From positions 1 to 63,154 of the forward strand of contig WHTW01000025.1 in assembly GCA_009377525.1 (NCBI GenBank): a stretch of DNA of 63,154 nucleotides, read 5' to 3'. Made by a program: the position numbers and the translations under genes. The stretch is from Rhodospirillales bacterium. GTDB lineage: Bacteria > Pseudomonadota > Alphaproteobacteria > Reyranellales > Reyranellaceae. Numbering within the stretch: the stretch's first letter is position 1; each line of letters starts with the position of its first letter. Positions 1-11,785 of this stretch are shown one piece after another. The notes beneath the pieces were generated by a model. That model was given only the letters and a program-made list of their open reading frames with translations, did not search any database and was not told the DNA's origin.

Positions 1-74
1 AAACGGCGGGAACGGCGGAAACCTCTTGCACCGCTGACGGCAGTGCATGCACCGCCCGGTAGCTTCTCAGCCAG

Positions 75-89
75 CCGGTTGCCAACCGG
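75..89 (-). terminator. Small perfect hairpin downstream of trpE
   Basis: A 6-bp perfect inverted repeat (CCGGTT, 3-nt loop, AACCGG) lies 18 bases beyond the trpE stop codon on the minus strand. It has no clear T run, so a terminator role is only a possibility. The remaining first 106 bases hold no gene that I can support. Confidence 0.25.
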
Positions 90-106
90 TCAAAGGCACC
101 GTGCCG

Positions 107-1639
107 CTAACGCCGGATGTTACCGGCGCTCCACTGGCCGGCGTTGGCGAAGCGCACGGCTTCCTCCGCAGCGCGAACCAGCGCCCGCGCCTTCAGCACA
201 CTCTCCTGGTATTCGGCCTCGAGGTCGGAGTCGGCCACGACGCCGACGCCAGCCTGCACGTACATCACGTTGTCCTTCACCAGGCCGGTGCGCAGCATGA
301 TGCAGGTGTCCATCGAGCCGTTGGCGGCGAAGTAGCCGGCGCAGCCGGCATAGATGCCGCGGCGCACCGGCTCGACCTCGTCGACGATCTCCATGGCGCG
401 CACCTTGGGCGCACCCGACAGCGTGCCGGCGGGAAAGCCGGCCTTGAGCGCATCGATCGCCTCCAGTCCGTCCTTGAGCGTGCCTTCGACGTGGCTGCTG
501 ATGTGCTGGAGGTGGCTGTACCTCTCGATGGTGAACTGCTCGACGACCCGCACCGAACCGATCTTGGCGACGCGGCCGACGTCGTTGCGGGCGAGGTCGA
601 GCAGCATCAGATGCTCGGCGTGCTCCTTGGGATCGGCCAGCAGCTTGTCGGCGAGCTGCTTGTCCTCCTCGGGCGTTGCCCCGCGCCGTATGGTGCCGGC
701 AAGCGGCCGGATGGTGACGGTGTTGTCGCGCAGCCGCACCAGGATCTCGGGGCTGGAGCCCACGATCGAGAAGTCGCCGTAGTCGAAGAAGATCAGGAAC
801 GGCGAGGGGTTGATGCGGCGCAGCGCCCGGTAGAGCGACAATGGCGGCAGGATGAAGGGCAGCGAGAAGCGCTGCGACGGCACGATCTGGAAGGCGTCGC
901 CCGCGCGGATGTACTCCTTGCAGGTCTCAACCATCTTCTTGAAGTCTTCCTTCGACATGTTGGTCTGCGGCTCGGGCAGGTCGTCGAGCTCGTCGGCGCT
1001 GTCGCGGCGGAAGGGCAGCGCGCGCTCGAAATCCGACACCGAGTCGGCCAGCCGCTCCTGCGCCGCCTCGTAGGCGGCGCGCGCGCTGACACCGGCTTCC
1101 GGCCAGGCCGGCGTGACCAGCGTGACGTTGTCCTCGAGCCGGTCGAAGATGCAGATGATGGTCGGCCGCACCATGATCGCGTCAGGCAGGCCGATCGGAT
1201 CGGGATTCTTGTCCGGCAGCCGCTCCATGTCGCGGACCATGTCGTAGCCCAAAAAGCCGAACAGGCCCGACGCCATCGGCGGCAGACCGGGCGGCAGGTC
1301 CATCTGGCATTCGCGGATCAGATGGCGCAGTGTCTCGAGCGGCCGTCCGTCGAGCTTCTCGAAGGCCTGGGCATCGCTGCGGGCGCGACGGTTGATCTCG
1401 GCCTGGCCCTTGCGACAGCGCCAGATCACGTCCGGCTTGAAGCCGATGATCGAATAGCGGCCGCGCACCGAGCCGCCTTCCACGGACTCCAGCAGGAAGG
1501 AGTTGGCGCGGCCGTCGGCCAGCTTGATATAGGCGGAGACTGGCGTTTCGAGGTCGGCAACCAGCTTGGTCGAGACGAGCTGCGGCTTGCCGGAAGCGTA
1601 GACGTGGGCGAAGGCGTCGAAGTCGGGCGAGAGCGGCAT
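107..1639 (-). CDS. trpE: Anthranilate synthase component I
   Basis: Large subunit of anthranilate synthase, which converts chorismate to anthranilate in the first committed step of tryptophan synthesis, using ammonia from the TrpG glutaminase. The 510-residue product has family length. Near residue 50 is LLESVEGG, the tryptophan feedback-binding motif. The C-terminal chorismate-binding domain shows IRPLAGTIRRG, LLDLARNDVGRVA and LSGAPKVRAMEIVDE. It starts at an ATG 4 bp after the stop of the PpiD-like gene, so the two are probably co-transcribed. trpG is not in view and would lie left of the window. Confidence 0.96.
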   Translation of the reverse strand: MPLSPDFDAFAHVYASGKPQLVSTKLVADLETPVSAYIKLADGRANSFLLESVEGGSVRGRYSIIGFKPDVIWRCRKGQAEINRRARSDAQAFEKLDGRPLETLRHLIRECQMDLPPGLPPMASGLFGFLGYDMVRDMERLPDKNPDPIGLPDAIMVRPTIICIFDRLEDNVTLVTPAWPEAGVSARAAYEAAQERLADSVSDFERALPFRRDSADELDDLPEPQTNMSKEDFKKMVETCKEYIRAGDAFQIVPSQRFSLPFILPPLSLYRALRRINPSPFLIFFDYGDFSIVGSSPEILVRLRDNTVTIRPLAGTIRRGATPEEDKQLADKLLADPKEHAEHLMLLDLARNDVGRVAKIGSVRVVEQFTIERYSHLQHISSHVEGTLKDGLEAIDALKAGFPAGTLSGAPKVRAMEIVDEVEPVRRGIYAGCAGYFAANGSMDTCIMLRTGLVKDNVMYVQAGVGVVADSDLEAEYQESVLKARALVRAAEEAVRFANAGQWSAGNIRR

Positions 1640-1643
1640 CGGA

Positions 1644-3578
1644 CTACGGCTGGTTCTGCGGCTGGAAAGCGGCGACGAACGCCGGCTCGTCGACCACCAC
1701 GCCGTACTTGGTGCGCATGGCCGCGATCAGCTGGAGGATCAGGTCGTTGGCCACCATCGAATCGAGCTGCTTGCCGAAGCGGTCGATCGCTCCCTTGTCC
1801 TTGGCGAGGTCGACCGGCTCGATCTGCTTCAGTCGGACCAGCACATTGCCCTCGGCGGTGCGCACCGACTGGGTCTTGCCCTCCTGCAGCTTGAACAACT
1901 CCTGCACCACGGGCTGGGTGAGGTAGTTGCCCTGGTCGGCCTCGAAGCGGGTGACGGCCTTGGTCGTGCGCATCTCCAGACCCAGCTCCTTGGCCAGCGC
2001 CTCGAAGCCGGTCCCGACATTGGCCTTCTCCAGCGCGGCCTTGACCTTGGCATCGGCAAGCTTGCGGCGCTCCTCGGCCTGCCAGGCCTCGGTCACCTTG
2101 GCCTCGACCTCGGTGAGGGCGGGAGTGCGGGCCGGCGTGATGCGGTCGGTGCGCACGATGAAGTACTCGCCGCGCTGGGTCTCCAAAAGCTCGCTCTCCG
2201 CGCTCTCGCGCGTGGCGAACGCCGCCTGGACCAGCTCACTGGCAGCCGGGCCGATCACGATCTGCTTGCCCTCGGCGTCCTGACCGCGAGCATCGACGTT
2301 CTCGTAGGTCTTGATCTTGAGTGCGAGGTCTTCGGCAGCCTCCTTCATCGACTGCGTCTTGGCCAGCATGCGCTCGAAGTCGGTGACCTGCTTGATCAGC
2401 AGATCGGGCGCGAGCTGGGTGCGCAGCTCCTTCTCGAGCTGCTCCTTCACCTCGTCGAACGGCACCGACTTGCCGGGCGAGATGCTGTTGATGCGCACGA
2501 TGTGCCAGCCGAGTGGCGATTGGATCGGTGTCGGGCCGACGCCGACCGGCAGGCCGAACACGCCGTCGGCCAGCGGACCGGGCGGCAGGTCCTTCTTGGT
2601 CACCGGCCCGAGCTTGATGACGCCGTCGCTGCTGCCCAGCGCCTCCTTGGCGGCATCCTCCAGCGTCTTGCCGCTGGTGACAGCGGCGATGATCGCCTTG
2701 GCCTTGTCCTCGCTGTCGGCCATGGCCTGGTCTACGTCGCGCTTTTCGGCCGAGCCGAACTCGCCCTGGCGGGCGTCGTATTCCTGCTTGACCATATCGG
2801 CGGTCACGCCGACCTGCGGCATGACATCGTCGGCCGTCAGCAGGACATAGGAGAAGGCGCGGAATTCGGGGATCTGGAACTTGGTCTTGCTGGCCTCGAA
2901 GTAGGCGTTGAGCTGCTCGGCTGTGGGCTTCGGGACATCGACTACGATGGAATCGGGGATGTAGATCGTCTCGGCGATGCGCCGTTCGGCCTCCATCTTG
3001 AAGATATCGTCGCGCAGCGACTTCGGCGCGAGCCCGTCGGGGCGCACCGCGCCGAACAGCTGGCTGGCCGCGATCTCGCGGCGGATGTCATTGACGTACT
3101 GCGCCTCGCTGAGGCGGGCCTGCTGCAGGCGGTTGCGGAAGAGCAGGGGATCGAACGAGCCGCTGGTGCCGGCGAAGGCCGGATTGCGCGCGATCGCCGC
3201 GCGCACCTCGGCGTCGCTGACCACCAGGCCGAACTGCTGGATGGTGTAGTCGAGCACGGCGCGCTGGATGACTTCCTCGAGCGCGCGCACATGCAGGCCG
3301 AAGCGCAGCGCCTGCTCGGGTTCCGGCCGCTGGCCGGTCTGGCGCTGGATGCCCTCGAGCTGGCGATTGAACTGGTCCTTCACCTCGTCGACCGACACCG
3401 ACGCGCCGCCGACCCAGCCATAGAGCGGAATCTTCGTGCCGCCGATATGGGCGACCTCGGCGCTGCGGCCGCCCATGCGCAGCATGTCGCCGACGCCCCA
3501 GAAGGCGAAGCTGACGATCAGCATGCCGAACAGGATGAACAGGACGATGAAACGGGCGTACTTGCGGAACGTTTTCAC
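1644..3578 (-). CDS. ppiD: PpiD-like peptidylprolyl isomerase, membrane anchored
   Basis: Probable periplasmic folding factor (SurA/PpiD family) held in the inner membrane. The first 35 residues form one hydrophobic anchor (RFIVLFILFGMLIVSFAFWG) after a short basic N-terminus. A SurA-N-like helical region follows, and a parvulin-type rotamase segment lies around residues 250-380 (LGPVTKKDLPPGPLADGVF, SPLGWHIVRINSI). The length of 644 fits PpiD (about 620-640). It is divergent from tpiA across 118 bp and leads into trpE. The ppiD-trpE pairing next to tpiA recurs in alphaproteobacteria. Confidence 0.88.
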   Translation of the reverse strand: MKTFRKYARFIVLFILFGMLIVSFAFWGVGDMLRMGGRSAEVAHIGGTKIPLYGWVGGASVSVDEVKDQFNRQLEGIQRQTGQRPEPEQALRFGLHVRALEEVIQRAVLDYTIQQFGLVVSDAEVRAAIARNPAFAGTSGSFDPLLFRNRLQQARLSEAQYVNDIRREIAASQLFGAVRPDGLAPKSLRDDIFKMEAERRIAETIYIPDSIVVDVPKPTAEQLNAYFEASKTKFQIPEFRAFSYVLLTADDVMPQVGVTADMVKQEYDARQGEFGSAEKRDVDQAMADSEDKAKAIIAAVTSGKTLEDAAKEALGSSDGVIKLGPVTKKDLPPGPLADGVFGLPVGVGPTPIQSPLGWHIVRINSISPGKSVPFDEVKEQLEKELRTQLAPDLLIKQVTDFERMLAKTQSMKEAAEDLALKIKTYENVDARGQDAEGKQIVIGPAASELVQAAFATRESAESELLETQRGEYFIVRTDRITPARTPALTEVEAKVTEAWQAEERRKLADAKVKAALEKANVGTGFEALAKELGLEMRTTKAVTRFEADQGNYLTQPVVQELFKLQEGKTQSVRTAEGNVLVRLKQIEPVDLAKDKGAIDRFGKQLDSMVANDLILQLIAAMRTKYGVVVDEPAFVAAFQPQNQP

Positions 3579-3696
3579 GGATAATTCACGCCGTTGGCGA
3601 AGGGTTTTGACTGGCGGGCATGCCTACCACCCGTCCCAGTGGCAGGCAACCAACGGGCCTGCTAGACACGCCGGCTAGCACAATTCGGGGATTTCC

Positions 3697-4452
3697 ATGG
3701 CGCGAACAAGGCGGCTGCTGATTGCCGGCAACTGGAAGATGAACGGTCTTCGGGCCGATGGCCTGGCTCTGGCCAAAGGTGTGGCCGATGATGCCAAACA
3801 GGCCGGCTGGAACGATCGCGACGTGCTGGTCTGCCCGCCGGCGACGCTGGTCCTCGCCGTGGCCGATGCCGTGAAGGGAAGCGGCGTGCTGGTCGGCGGC
3901 CAGGACTGCCATGCCAAGGCAAGCGGCGCCCATACCGGCGAGGTGGCGGCCGAGATGCTGCGCGATTGCGGCGCTACCTATGTAATCGTCGGCCACTCCG
4001 AGCGGCGGGCCGATTGCGGCGAGACCGACGCCATCGTGCGGGCCAAGGCCGAGTCGACGTGGCGGGCGGGGCTCATCCCGATCGTCTGCATCGGCGAGAC
4101 CCTGGCCGAGCGCGAGGCGGGCAAGACATTGGCGGTGCTGGAAACCCAGCTCAAGGGCAGCGTGCCGTCGGGGGCGACGGCGGCGACGCTGGTCGTGGCC
4201 TATGAGCCGGTCTGGGCGATCGGCACCGGCAAGACCCCTACCACGCCGGAGGTCGCCGCAGCTCACGCGCATATTCGCAAGGTGCTGGGCAGCCTGATGG
4301 GCGAGGCGGCCCAGGTCCGACTTCTATATGGCGGCTCGGTGAAGGGCAGCAATGCCGCCGAATTGCTGGCGGCGGGCGACGTCGACGGCGCCCTGGTGGG
4401 CGGCGCCAGCCTCAAGGCCGACGAATTTTTGGCTATCGCCAAGGCGGCCTAA
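3697..4452 (+). CDS. tpiA: Triosephosphate isomerase
   Basis: Interconverts dihydroxyacetone phosphate and glyceraldehyde 3-phosphate. All catalytic signatures are present: Lys14 in NWKMNG, His100 in GHSERR, Glu170 in [10 protein letters not shown], and the phosphate loop YGGSVKGSN. The 251-residue length is normal for a TIM barrel. The ATG start gives the usual N-terminus immediately before the NWKMN strand. It is divergent from ppiD and followed by a palindromic repeat and secG. Confidence 0.97.
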   Translation: MARTRRLLIAGNWKMNGLRADGLALAKGVADDAKQAGWNDRDVLVCPPATLVLAVADAVKGSGVLVGGQDCHAKASGAHTGEVAAEMLRDCGATYVIVGHSERRADCGETDAIVRAKAESTWRAGLIPIVCIGETLAEREAGKTLAVLETQLKGSVPSGATAATLVVAYEPVWAIGTGKTPTTPEVAAAHAHIRKVLGSLMGEAAQVRLLYGGSVKGSNAAELLAAGDVDGALVGGASLKADEFLAIAKAA

Positions 4453-4484
4453 AGGGGTTAGAAGCGCGCGCTAAACCCTTTACC

Positions 4485-4591
4485 CTCATCCTGAGGAGCC
4501 GTGCGAAGCACGGCGTCTCGAAGGATGGGCAACAGCGAGGCAGGTTGCCACCCTTCGAGACGCATCGCTGCGCGATGCTCCTCAGGGTGAG
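4485..4591. repeat. REP-like nested palindrome between tpiA and secG
   Basis: The outer arms are CTCATCCTGAGGAGC (4485-4499) and GCTCCTCAGGGTGAG (4577-4591), one mismatch. An inner pair, GTCTCGAAGGATGGG (from 4515) and CACCCTTCGAGAC (to 4562), makes a long imperfect cruciform. It lies wholly in the tpiA-secG gap. Sequences of this type are dispersed intergenic repeats in alphaproteobacteria. In RNA it could form a strong hairpin and act as a terminator or 3'-end stabiliser for tpiA. Confidence 0.75.
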
Positions 4592-4609
4592 GCGACGCTG
4601 TAGGACGAA

Positions 4610-4984
4610 ATGGACGCGGTTCGAGGCTTTTTGCACGATTGGCGGCTGGTGCTGCTGATCATCCATGTCGGCGTCACCGCCGCGATGATCGTCGTCATCC
4701 TGCTCCAGCGCAGTGAAGGCGGCGGCCTGGGCATGGGCCGCACCGACGCGCTGTTCTCGGTGCGCGGCCAAGCCAACGTGCTGTCGCGCATGACGGCCGT
4801 CTTCGCTGGCTGCTTCTTCTTCCTCAGCTTGGTGATGGCCTGGAGCATGACCGACACGCAGCGCAATGCGCGCTCGATCATGGATCGCGTGCCGGCATCG
4901 CCGACCGCGCCCGGGACCGGCAGAGCGGCGCCCGCGCCAGGGGTGCCAGCCGCGCCGGCGGCTCCGTCCGCTCCGACTCGATAG
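4610..4984 (+). CDS. secG: Protein translocase subunit SecG
   Basis: Small auxiliary subunit of the SecYEG inner-membrane channel. Two hydrophobic segments (about residues 14-33 and 62-83) flank the diagnostic loop containing ILLQRSEGGGLGMG. The C-terminus is a Pro/Ala-rich cytoplasmic tail. At 124 residues it is within the alphaproteobacterial range (100-150). It sits between tpiA and pyrG, a familiar neighbourhood for secG. Confidence 0.94.
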   Translation: MDAVRGFLHDWRLVLLIIHVGVTAAMIVVILLQRSEGGGLGMGRTDALFSVRGQANVLSRMTAVFAGCFFFLSLVMAWSMTDTQRNARSIMDRVPASPTAPGTGRAAPAPGVPAAPAAPSAPTR

Positions 4985-4996
4985 GAACAAGAGTAG

Positions 4997-6715
<1,719 letters not shown>

Positions 6716-6721
6716 CGAACG

Positions 6722-6757
6722 TTCCTCCCCGGCGCGGTCTCCGCGCCGGGGGAGGAA
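6722..6757 (+). terminator. Hairpin after pyrG
   Basis: A 16-bp GC-rich stem (TTCCTCCCCGGCGCGG against its complement with one bulged G) and a 3-nt loop lie 7 bases past the pyrG stop. There is no long U run, so it may stop transcription inefficiently or protect the mRNA 3' end. Confidence 0.5.
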
Positions 6758-6809
6758 GGCCCTTGCCAGGACGTATTTCGGTCATGTTCTTCGGCTGGAA
6801 TCACTGCTC

Positions 6810-7559
6810 ATGAACCGCATTCTCGGGCTTTTCCTTCTCGCGACCGTGGCGCTGGCCTCGGGCGCCTGGGCGCAGTCTCAAGGCAGGGCCGAGCGCCGGG
6901 ACGCGATCTTCCTGCGCTTTCCCGAGATGGCCGAGCGCTATTGGGTGAATCCAGAGACCAATGCGGCCAGCCACAAGGTTGTGGCCGTGCCCATGCCGCG
7001 GCAGTGCGCTTTCGTCTATGCCGACTCCTACTCGAAGGGGCACATGAGCGAGAGCGAAGTCCAGCAGCTCGCCGTCTCGAGCTGCAACCGCAAGCTTGCC
7101 GAGCTGGGGCCGCTGGGCGAGAACTACAGCGTCGATTGCCGCTGCCAGGTGGTGATCAGCGACGAGCACTACGTCGTGCCGCGCAACACGCTGCCGACCG
7201 AGTCCTACGGCCCGGTGTCGATCTTCTATCGTGACCCGAACGGCAACGTCGCCCGCCTCAACGGCCTTGCCCGCTACGGCGCCCTGATCGGCCGCGACCG
7301 CTCGGTCACCTTCAGGATTGACAATCCGCGCGGCGAGCGAGTCTGCGAAGGCACCTTCACCAACGACTCGCCGGGCAGCGGCCGCTATTCGATGTCGTGC
7401 TTCGGCGGCAAGTTCAGCAGCAATGGCAGCTACCAGAGCAAGACAGGCTCGCCCAACGACCACATCATCGCCCGCGGCCACACCGGACAGGGGCAGCCCG
7501 TGTCGATGGTGATCGGGCTGCCGGCCCAGCTTGCCGGCGGCCTCTATGGCGGCATCTGA
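6810..7559 (+). CDS. Secreted protein of unknown function
   Basis: I do not recognise the family. The 249-residue product starts with a clear Sec signal peptide (MNRILGLFLLATVALASGAWAQ), with cleavage predicted after AWA. The mature part is polar and contains at least six Cys residues, including a CRC, that could form disulfides in the periplasm. Its stop is one base before the ATG of the next secreted protein, so the two are probably co-expressed and may work together. No enzymatic motif is visible. Confidence 0.72.
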   Translation: MNRILGLFLLATVALASGAWAQSQGRAERRDAIFLRFPEMAERYWVNPETNAASHKVVAVPMPRQCAFVYADSYSKGHMSESEVQQLAVSSCNRKLAELGPLGENYSVDCRCQVVISDEHYVVPRNTLPTESYGPVSIFYRDPNGNVARLNGLARYGALIGRDRSVTFRIDNPRGERVCEGTFTNDSPGSGRYSMSCFGGKFSSNGSYQSKTGSPNDHIIARGHTGQGQPVSMVIGLPAQLAGGLYGGI

Positions 7560-7560
7560 C

Positions 7561-8484
7561 ATGCGCACCCTCGCCGTCCTCGCCATCGCTGCCTTCGCGC
7601 CCTCGATCTCGCTGGCCCAGAGCGCCGGCGAGGTCGAGCGCTGCTTCCAGAATCCTGCGGCCTGCAGTCAGGGCGGAGGAGGCGGAGCCGCGGCCCAGGC
7701 CCCTGCCGGTGGCGGTGGTGGCCAAGCGGCCCGGCCGACGGCGCCGGCGCCTGACTACACGACCGTCCCGCAGAGTCCCGAACCCGATCGCAGGAAGATC
7801 CAGGAATCGCTGCGCACGCTCGACAAGTACAACGGGCCGATCGACGGTAACCTGCAGTCCAACGCCACGGTCAAGGCGATCCAGGACTGGCAGAAGGGCC
7901 GCGGCACCAATCCGGTCGGCAAGCTGACGCCACAGGAGGCGCAGCAACTCAACGCCGAGGCCGCGCGCACGCCGATCCGGCGCGTCGATCCGTCGACGCA
8001 GACGGCGACCGCGCCGTCGACGCCGACGCCGTTGCAGCCACCAACGAAGTCCAACGCCGATGCGCTGAAGGAGCTGCAGGCGCGCCTGGCCGAACGGCGC
8101 AGGGCGGCCGAGCCCAAGGCTGAGGCGGCGACGCAGTCGCTGATCCGCGACCTCAAGGCCTATGTCGCGGCCGACGGCAAGGGCGTGGCGGGCGAGCAGT
8201 TCGCCGGCTTCGCCAAGTGGTATGCCGACACCAAGGCCGCCGGCGGCACGGTCGGCGAGATCGCGCCGGTGATCGACGACTACGGAGACGCCAAGGCCGG
8301 CGCCGCGGTGGCGAGCGAAGTCCTGATCGAGACCAAGAAGGGCGCGAGCAACCAGTCGCAGTGCCTGGTCTTCGCCTGGATCGAGGGCAGGCCGCGCAAG
8401 AACCCGCAGGTCTTCTCCTGCGACGACGTCGCCGGCGTCGAGAAGTGGAAGACCGACCAGTCGCTGAAGAGCGCCTGGCGTTAG
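7561..8484 (+). CDS. Secreted protein with peptidoglycan-binding-like domain
   Basis: I chose the ATG at 7561 because it gives a clean signal peptide (MRTLAVLAIAAFAPSISLAQ) and begins one base after the preceding stop. After a Gly/Ala/Pro-rich linker, residues about 75-125 (IQESLRTLDKYNGPIDGN, then TVKAIQDWQKGRGT) resemble the three-helix PG_binding_1 fold. That fold binds cell-wall glycan in many hydrolases and lytic enzymes. A charged helical stretch and a C-terminal globular part of unknown role follow. It is probably periplasmic. No catalytic residues are recognised. Confidence 0.68.
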   Translation: MRTLAVLAIAAFAPSISLAQSAGEVERCFQNPAACSQGGGGGAAAQAPAGGGGGQAARPTAPAPDYTTVPQSPEPDRRKIQESLRTLDKYNGPIDGNLQSNATVKAIQDWQKGRGTNPVGKLTPQEAQQLNAEAARTPIRRVDPSTQTATAPSTPTPLQPPTKSNADALKELQARLAERRRAAEPKAEAATQSLIRDLKAYVAADGKGVAGEQFAGFAKWYADTKAAGGTVGEIAPVIDDYGDAKAGAAVASEVLIETKKGASNQSQCLVFAWIEGRPRKNPQVFSCDDVAGVEKWKTDQSLKSAWR

Positions 8485-8546
8485 TCTTCCGGACCGCCAA
8501 GAGAGCCACCATCCCGTCACTTGCTCCTGACTTGTCGGGCCGCTAG

Positions 8547-9857
<1,311 letters not shown>

Positions 9858-9873
9858 TCCAGCCGGAGCGTCC

Positions 9874-10743
9874 GTGGCGGCAACAGCCAGCGAAGAGAGA
9901 CTGGACGGAGCGGTCCAGGGCACCGTCGTAACGCCGACGTCGCCGAGCGGCTTGGGCGTCGTGGTGCTGCATGGTTCCAGCGGCCGGCCCGATCTCGAGC
10001 GCGCCCGCCTCTTCGCAAGCCACGGGGGACTGAGCCTCGCCCTTCACTGGTTTGGAGGCGAGGGGCAGGTACCGGGTATCTGCGAAGTCCCTCTCGAGAC
10101 CTTCTTCCTGGCCGTGGACCGGATGAAGCAGTTCGGGTGCGATCGCATCGCCTTGGTGGGAACCTCGAAGGGAGCTGAAGCGGCGCTGCTGACGGCGATT
10201 CACGATGCCCGGATCGAGGCTGTGATCGCGGTCAGTCCGTCTTCTGTCGTGTGGGCCAACACCGGGCCGGGACGGGACGGCGAAGCGTGGCCGCAACGAT
10301 CGTCCTGGACGCTGTCGGATACATCGCTGCCCTTCGTTGCCTACGATCCCTACTGGCGACCACAGAAGCGCAACGGGTTGGTATCCTATCGCAGTTTTCA
10401 CGAACAGAGCCTGAGCCGGTTCGCCAAGGAGGCGATCGACTCAGCAATCCCCGTCGAGCGGATCGATGCCGCCGTGCTCCTTGTTGCCGGCGGTGACGAC
10501 GCGCTCTGGCCTTCGGAGCCGTTTGCGCGGGCGATCGTTGCCCGTCGCGCCGTGGCGTCGAAAGAGACCTCGCTCGTCGTCCATCCCGACGCCGGGCACC
10601 GGGTGCTTTTTCCGGGAGAGACCAAGCCTCGGTCGACCCTTCACGCGCATGGCGGCAGCGATAGAGCCGACTCAGCGCTCGGCCGGGCCGCCTGGAAAGA
10701 GATCGTGGCTTTGTTGAAGCTGGGGACCTCTTCTACACCGTGA
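9874..10743 (+). CDS. Alpha/beta hydrolase, BAAT-C / dienelactone-hydrolase-like
   Basis: The product has a hydrolase fold resembling the C-terminal domain of acyl-CoA:amino acid thioesterases. The likely triad is visible: nucleophile Ser in GTSKGAEAAL, Asp in GGDDALWPS, and His in PDAGHRVLFPG. The oxyanion strand is VVVLHGSSGRP. I prefer the GTG at 9874 because longer reading extends back into eno; this gives 289 residues. The 3' end overlaps the convergent SDR gene by 11 bp. The substrate is unknown. Confidence 0.78.
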   Translation: MAATASEERLDGAVQGTVVTPTSPSGLGVVVLHGSSGRPDLERARLFASHGGLSLALHWFGGEGQVPGICEVPLETFFLAVDRMKQFGCDRIALVGTSKGAEAALLTAIHDARIEAVIAVSPSSVVWANTGPGRDGEAWPQRSSWTLSDTSLPFVAYDPYWRPQKRNGLVSYRSFHEQSLSRFAKEAIDSAIPVERIDAAVLLVAGGDDALWPSEPFARAIVARRAVASKETSLVVHPDAGHRVLFPGETKPRSTLHAHGGSDRADSALGRAAWKEIVALLKLGTSSTP

Positions 10744-11473
10744 ACGAGCACAGGCCGCCGTCGACAAGGATGTTCTGCCCGGTGATGTATGCGGCCCGGG
10801 TGCTGCACAGGAAGGCGCAGGCAACGCCGAATTCCTCCGGCCGTCCGGCGCGTCCCATGGGCACCTTGGCTATCAGCTTGGTCGCCGTGTCCCCGAGATC
10901 ACGAATGCGCTCCGTCGCGATCGTGCCCGGAAGCAGGTTGTTGATGGTGACATGGTGCGGCGCGACTTGCCTTGCGACGCCGGCGACATAGCCCGTGAGA
11001 GCGAGCCGGGTGGCGTTGGAGAGATCGAGCTGCGGCACCGGCGAACGAACGGTGAGTGACGTGACGTTGACGATGCGGCCGAAGCCGCGCTGCGTCATAC
11101 CATCGACGGTGAGCCTGATCAGCTCGACGGCCGACAGGAAGTTGGCTTCGATCGCCGCCGTCCAGTCCTCTTTGGTCAAGGCGCGGAAATCCATGCCGGG
11201 CGGTCCGCCTGCGTTTGTGACCACGATGTCAGGCTCAGGACAAGCTTCGAGGACGGACTTGCGGCCGGTTTCGGTGGCGATGTCAGCGGCGACGATCTGC
11301 GGAACGACGCCGCCAGCGCCGATTCTTTCGGCTGCTGCGGCAAGCGTATCGCGATGCCTTGCGAGCAGCGTGACGGCCACACCCTCGTCGGCGAGCGCGG
11401 CGGCGCAGGCAAAGCCGAGACCACGCGAAGCGCCACACACCAGCGCGCGACGACCGGCAATTCCGAGATCCAT
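10733..11473 (-). CDS. Short-chain dehydrogenase/reductase without canonical YxxxK
   Basis: Rossmann-fold SDR of 246 residues. The cofactor motif is GASRGLG near residue 14, with VTNAGGPPG for the NNAG region. Where the catalytic Tyr-x-x-x-Lys should lie there is LDLSNATRLALTGYVAG, so neither Tyr nor Lys occupies the classical positions. The C-terminal PGTI-ATERIRDLG and the ending ITGQNILVDGG are FabG-like. It is the last gene of a tight operon with the ABM protein and the acyl-CoA dehydrogenase, which suggests a role in acyl-CoA or carboxylic-acid breakdown. The reaction cannot be assigned. Confidence 0.85.
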   Translation of the reverse strand: MDLGIAGRRALVCGASRGLGFACAAALADEGVAVTLLARHRDTLAAAAERIGAGGVVPQIVAADIATETGRKSVLEACPEPDIVVTNAGGPPGMDFRALTKEDWTAAIEANFLSAVELIRLTVDGMTQRGFGRIVNVTSLTVRSPVPQLDLSNATRLALTGYVAGVARQVAPHHVTINNLLPGTIATERIRDLGDTATKLIAKVPMGRAGRPEEFGVACAFLCSTRAAYITGQNILVDGGLCSFTV

Positions 11474-11475
11474 CG

Positions 11476-11784
11476 TCAGCTCGCGAAGGCTACGTCATAG
11501 TGGTTTGCGAAATCGTCGAACTCGGCCAGCACCGCGCGCGCTTCGGGCTCGACGACCGACTTCGAGATGTCGGGGCCGGTGAAGGCCTCGATCGACTGTC
11601 GCGTCTCCCAGAGCGTCAGGGCGATGAACTCCGTGCGACCATCGATCTCGCGGCACAGCAGCCAGGCGCCGCGATGGCCCGACAGGCCCTTGAGCTCTGC
11701 TGTGACGGTGCCGGTGAAATGCCGAACGTAGGCATCGGCCTTGGCGGCATCGGCGGCGCGGCCGCACCACAGGCGGGCGATCAT
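11476..11784 (-). CDS. ABM-fold (antibiotic biosynthesis monooxygenase-like) protein
   Basis: A 102-residue single-domain protein with the pattern of dimeric alpha/beta-barrel ABM proteins: MIARLWCG at the start, GHRGAWLLCREIDGRTEFIALTLWE in the middle, and a helix ending IEAFTGPDISKS. Members act as cofactor-less monooxygenases, haem degraders or accessory proteins, so no function can be fixed. It starts one base after the acyl-CoA dehydrogenase stop and ends two bases before the SDR start. Confidence 0.7.
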   Translation of the reverse strand: MIARLWCGRAADAAKADAYVRHFTGTVTAELKGLSGHRGAWLLCREIDGRTEFIALTLWETRQSIEAFTGPDISKSVVEPEARAVLAEFDDFANHYDVAFAS

Positions 11785-11785
11785 T

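Noticed and set aside
47..1894. Very long open frame on the plus strand opposite trpE and ppiD
   Set aside because: It runs across two well-supported minus-strand genes and ends inside ppiD; it is a GC-rich shadow frame without recognisable domains.
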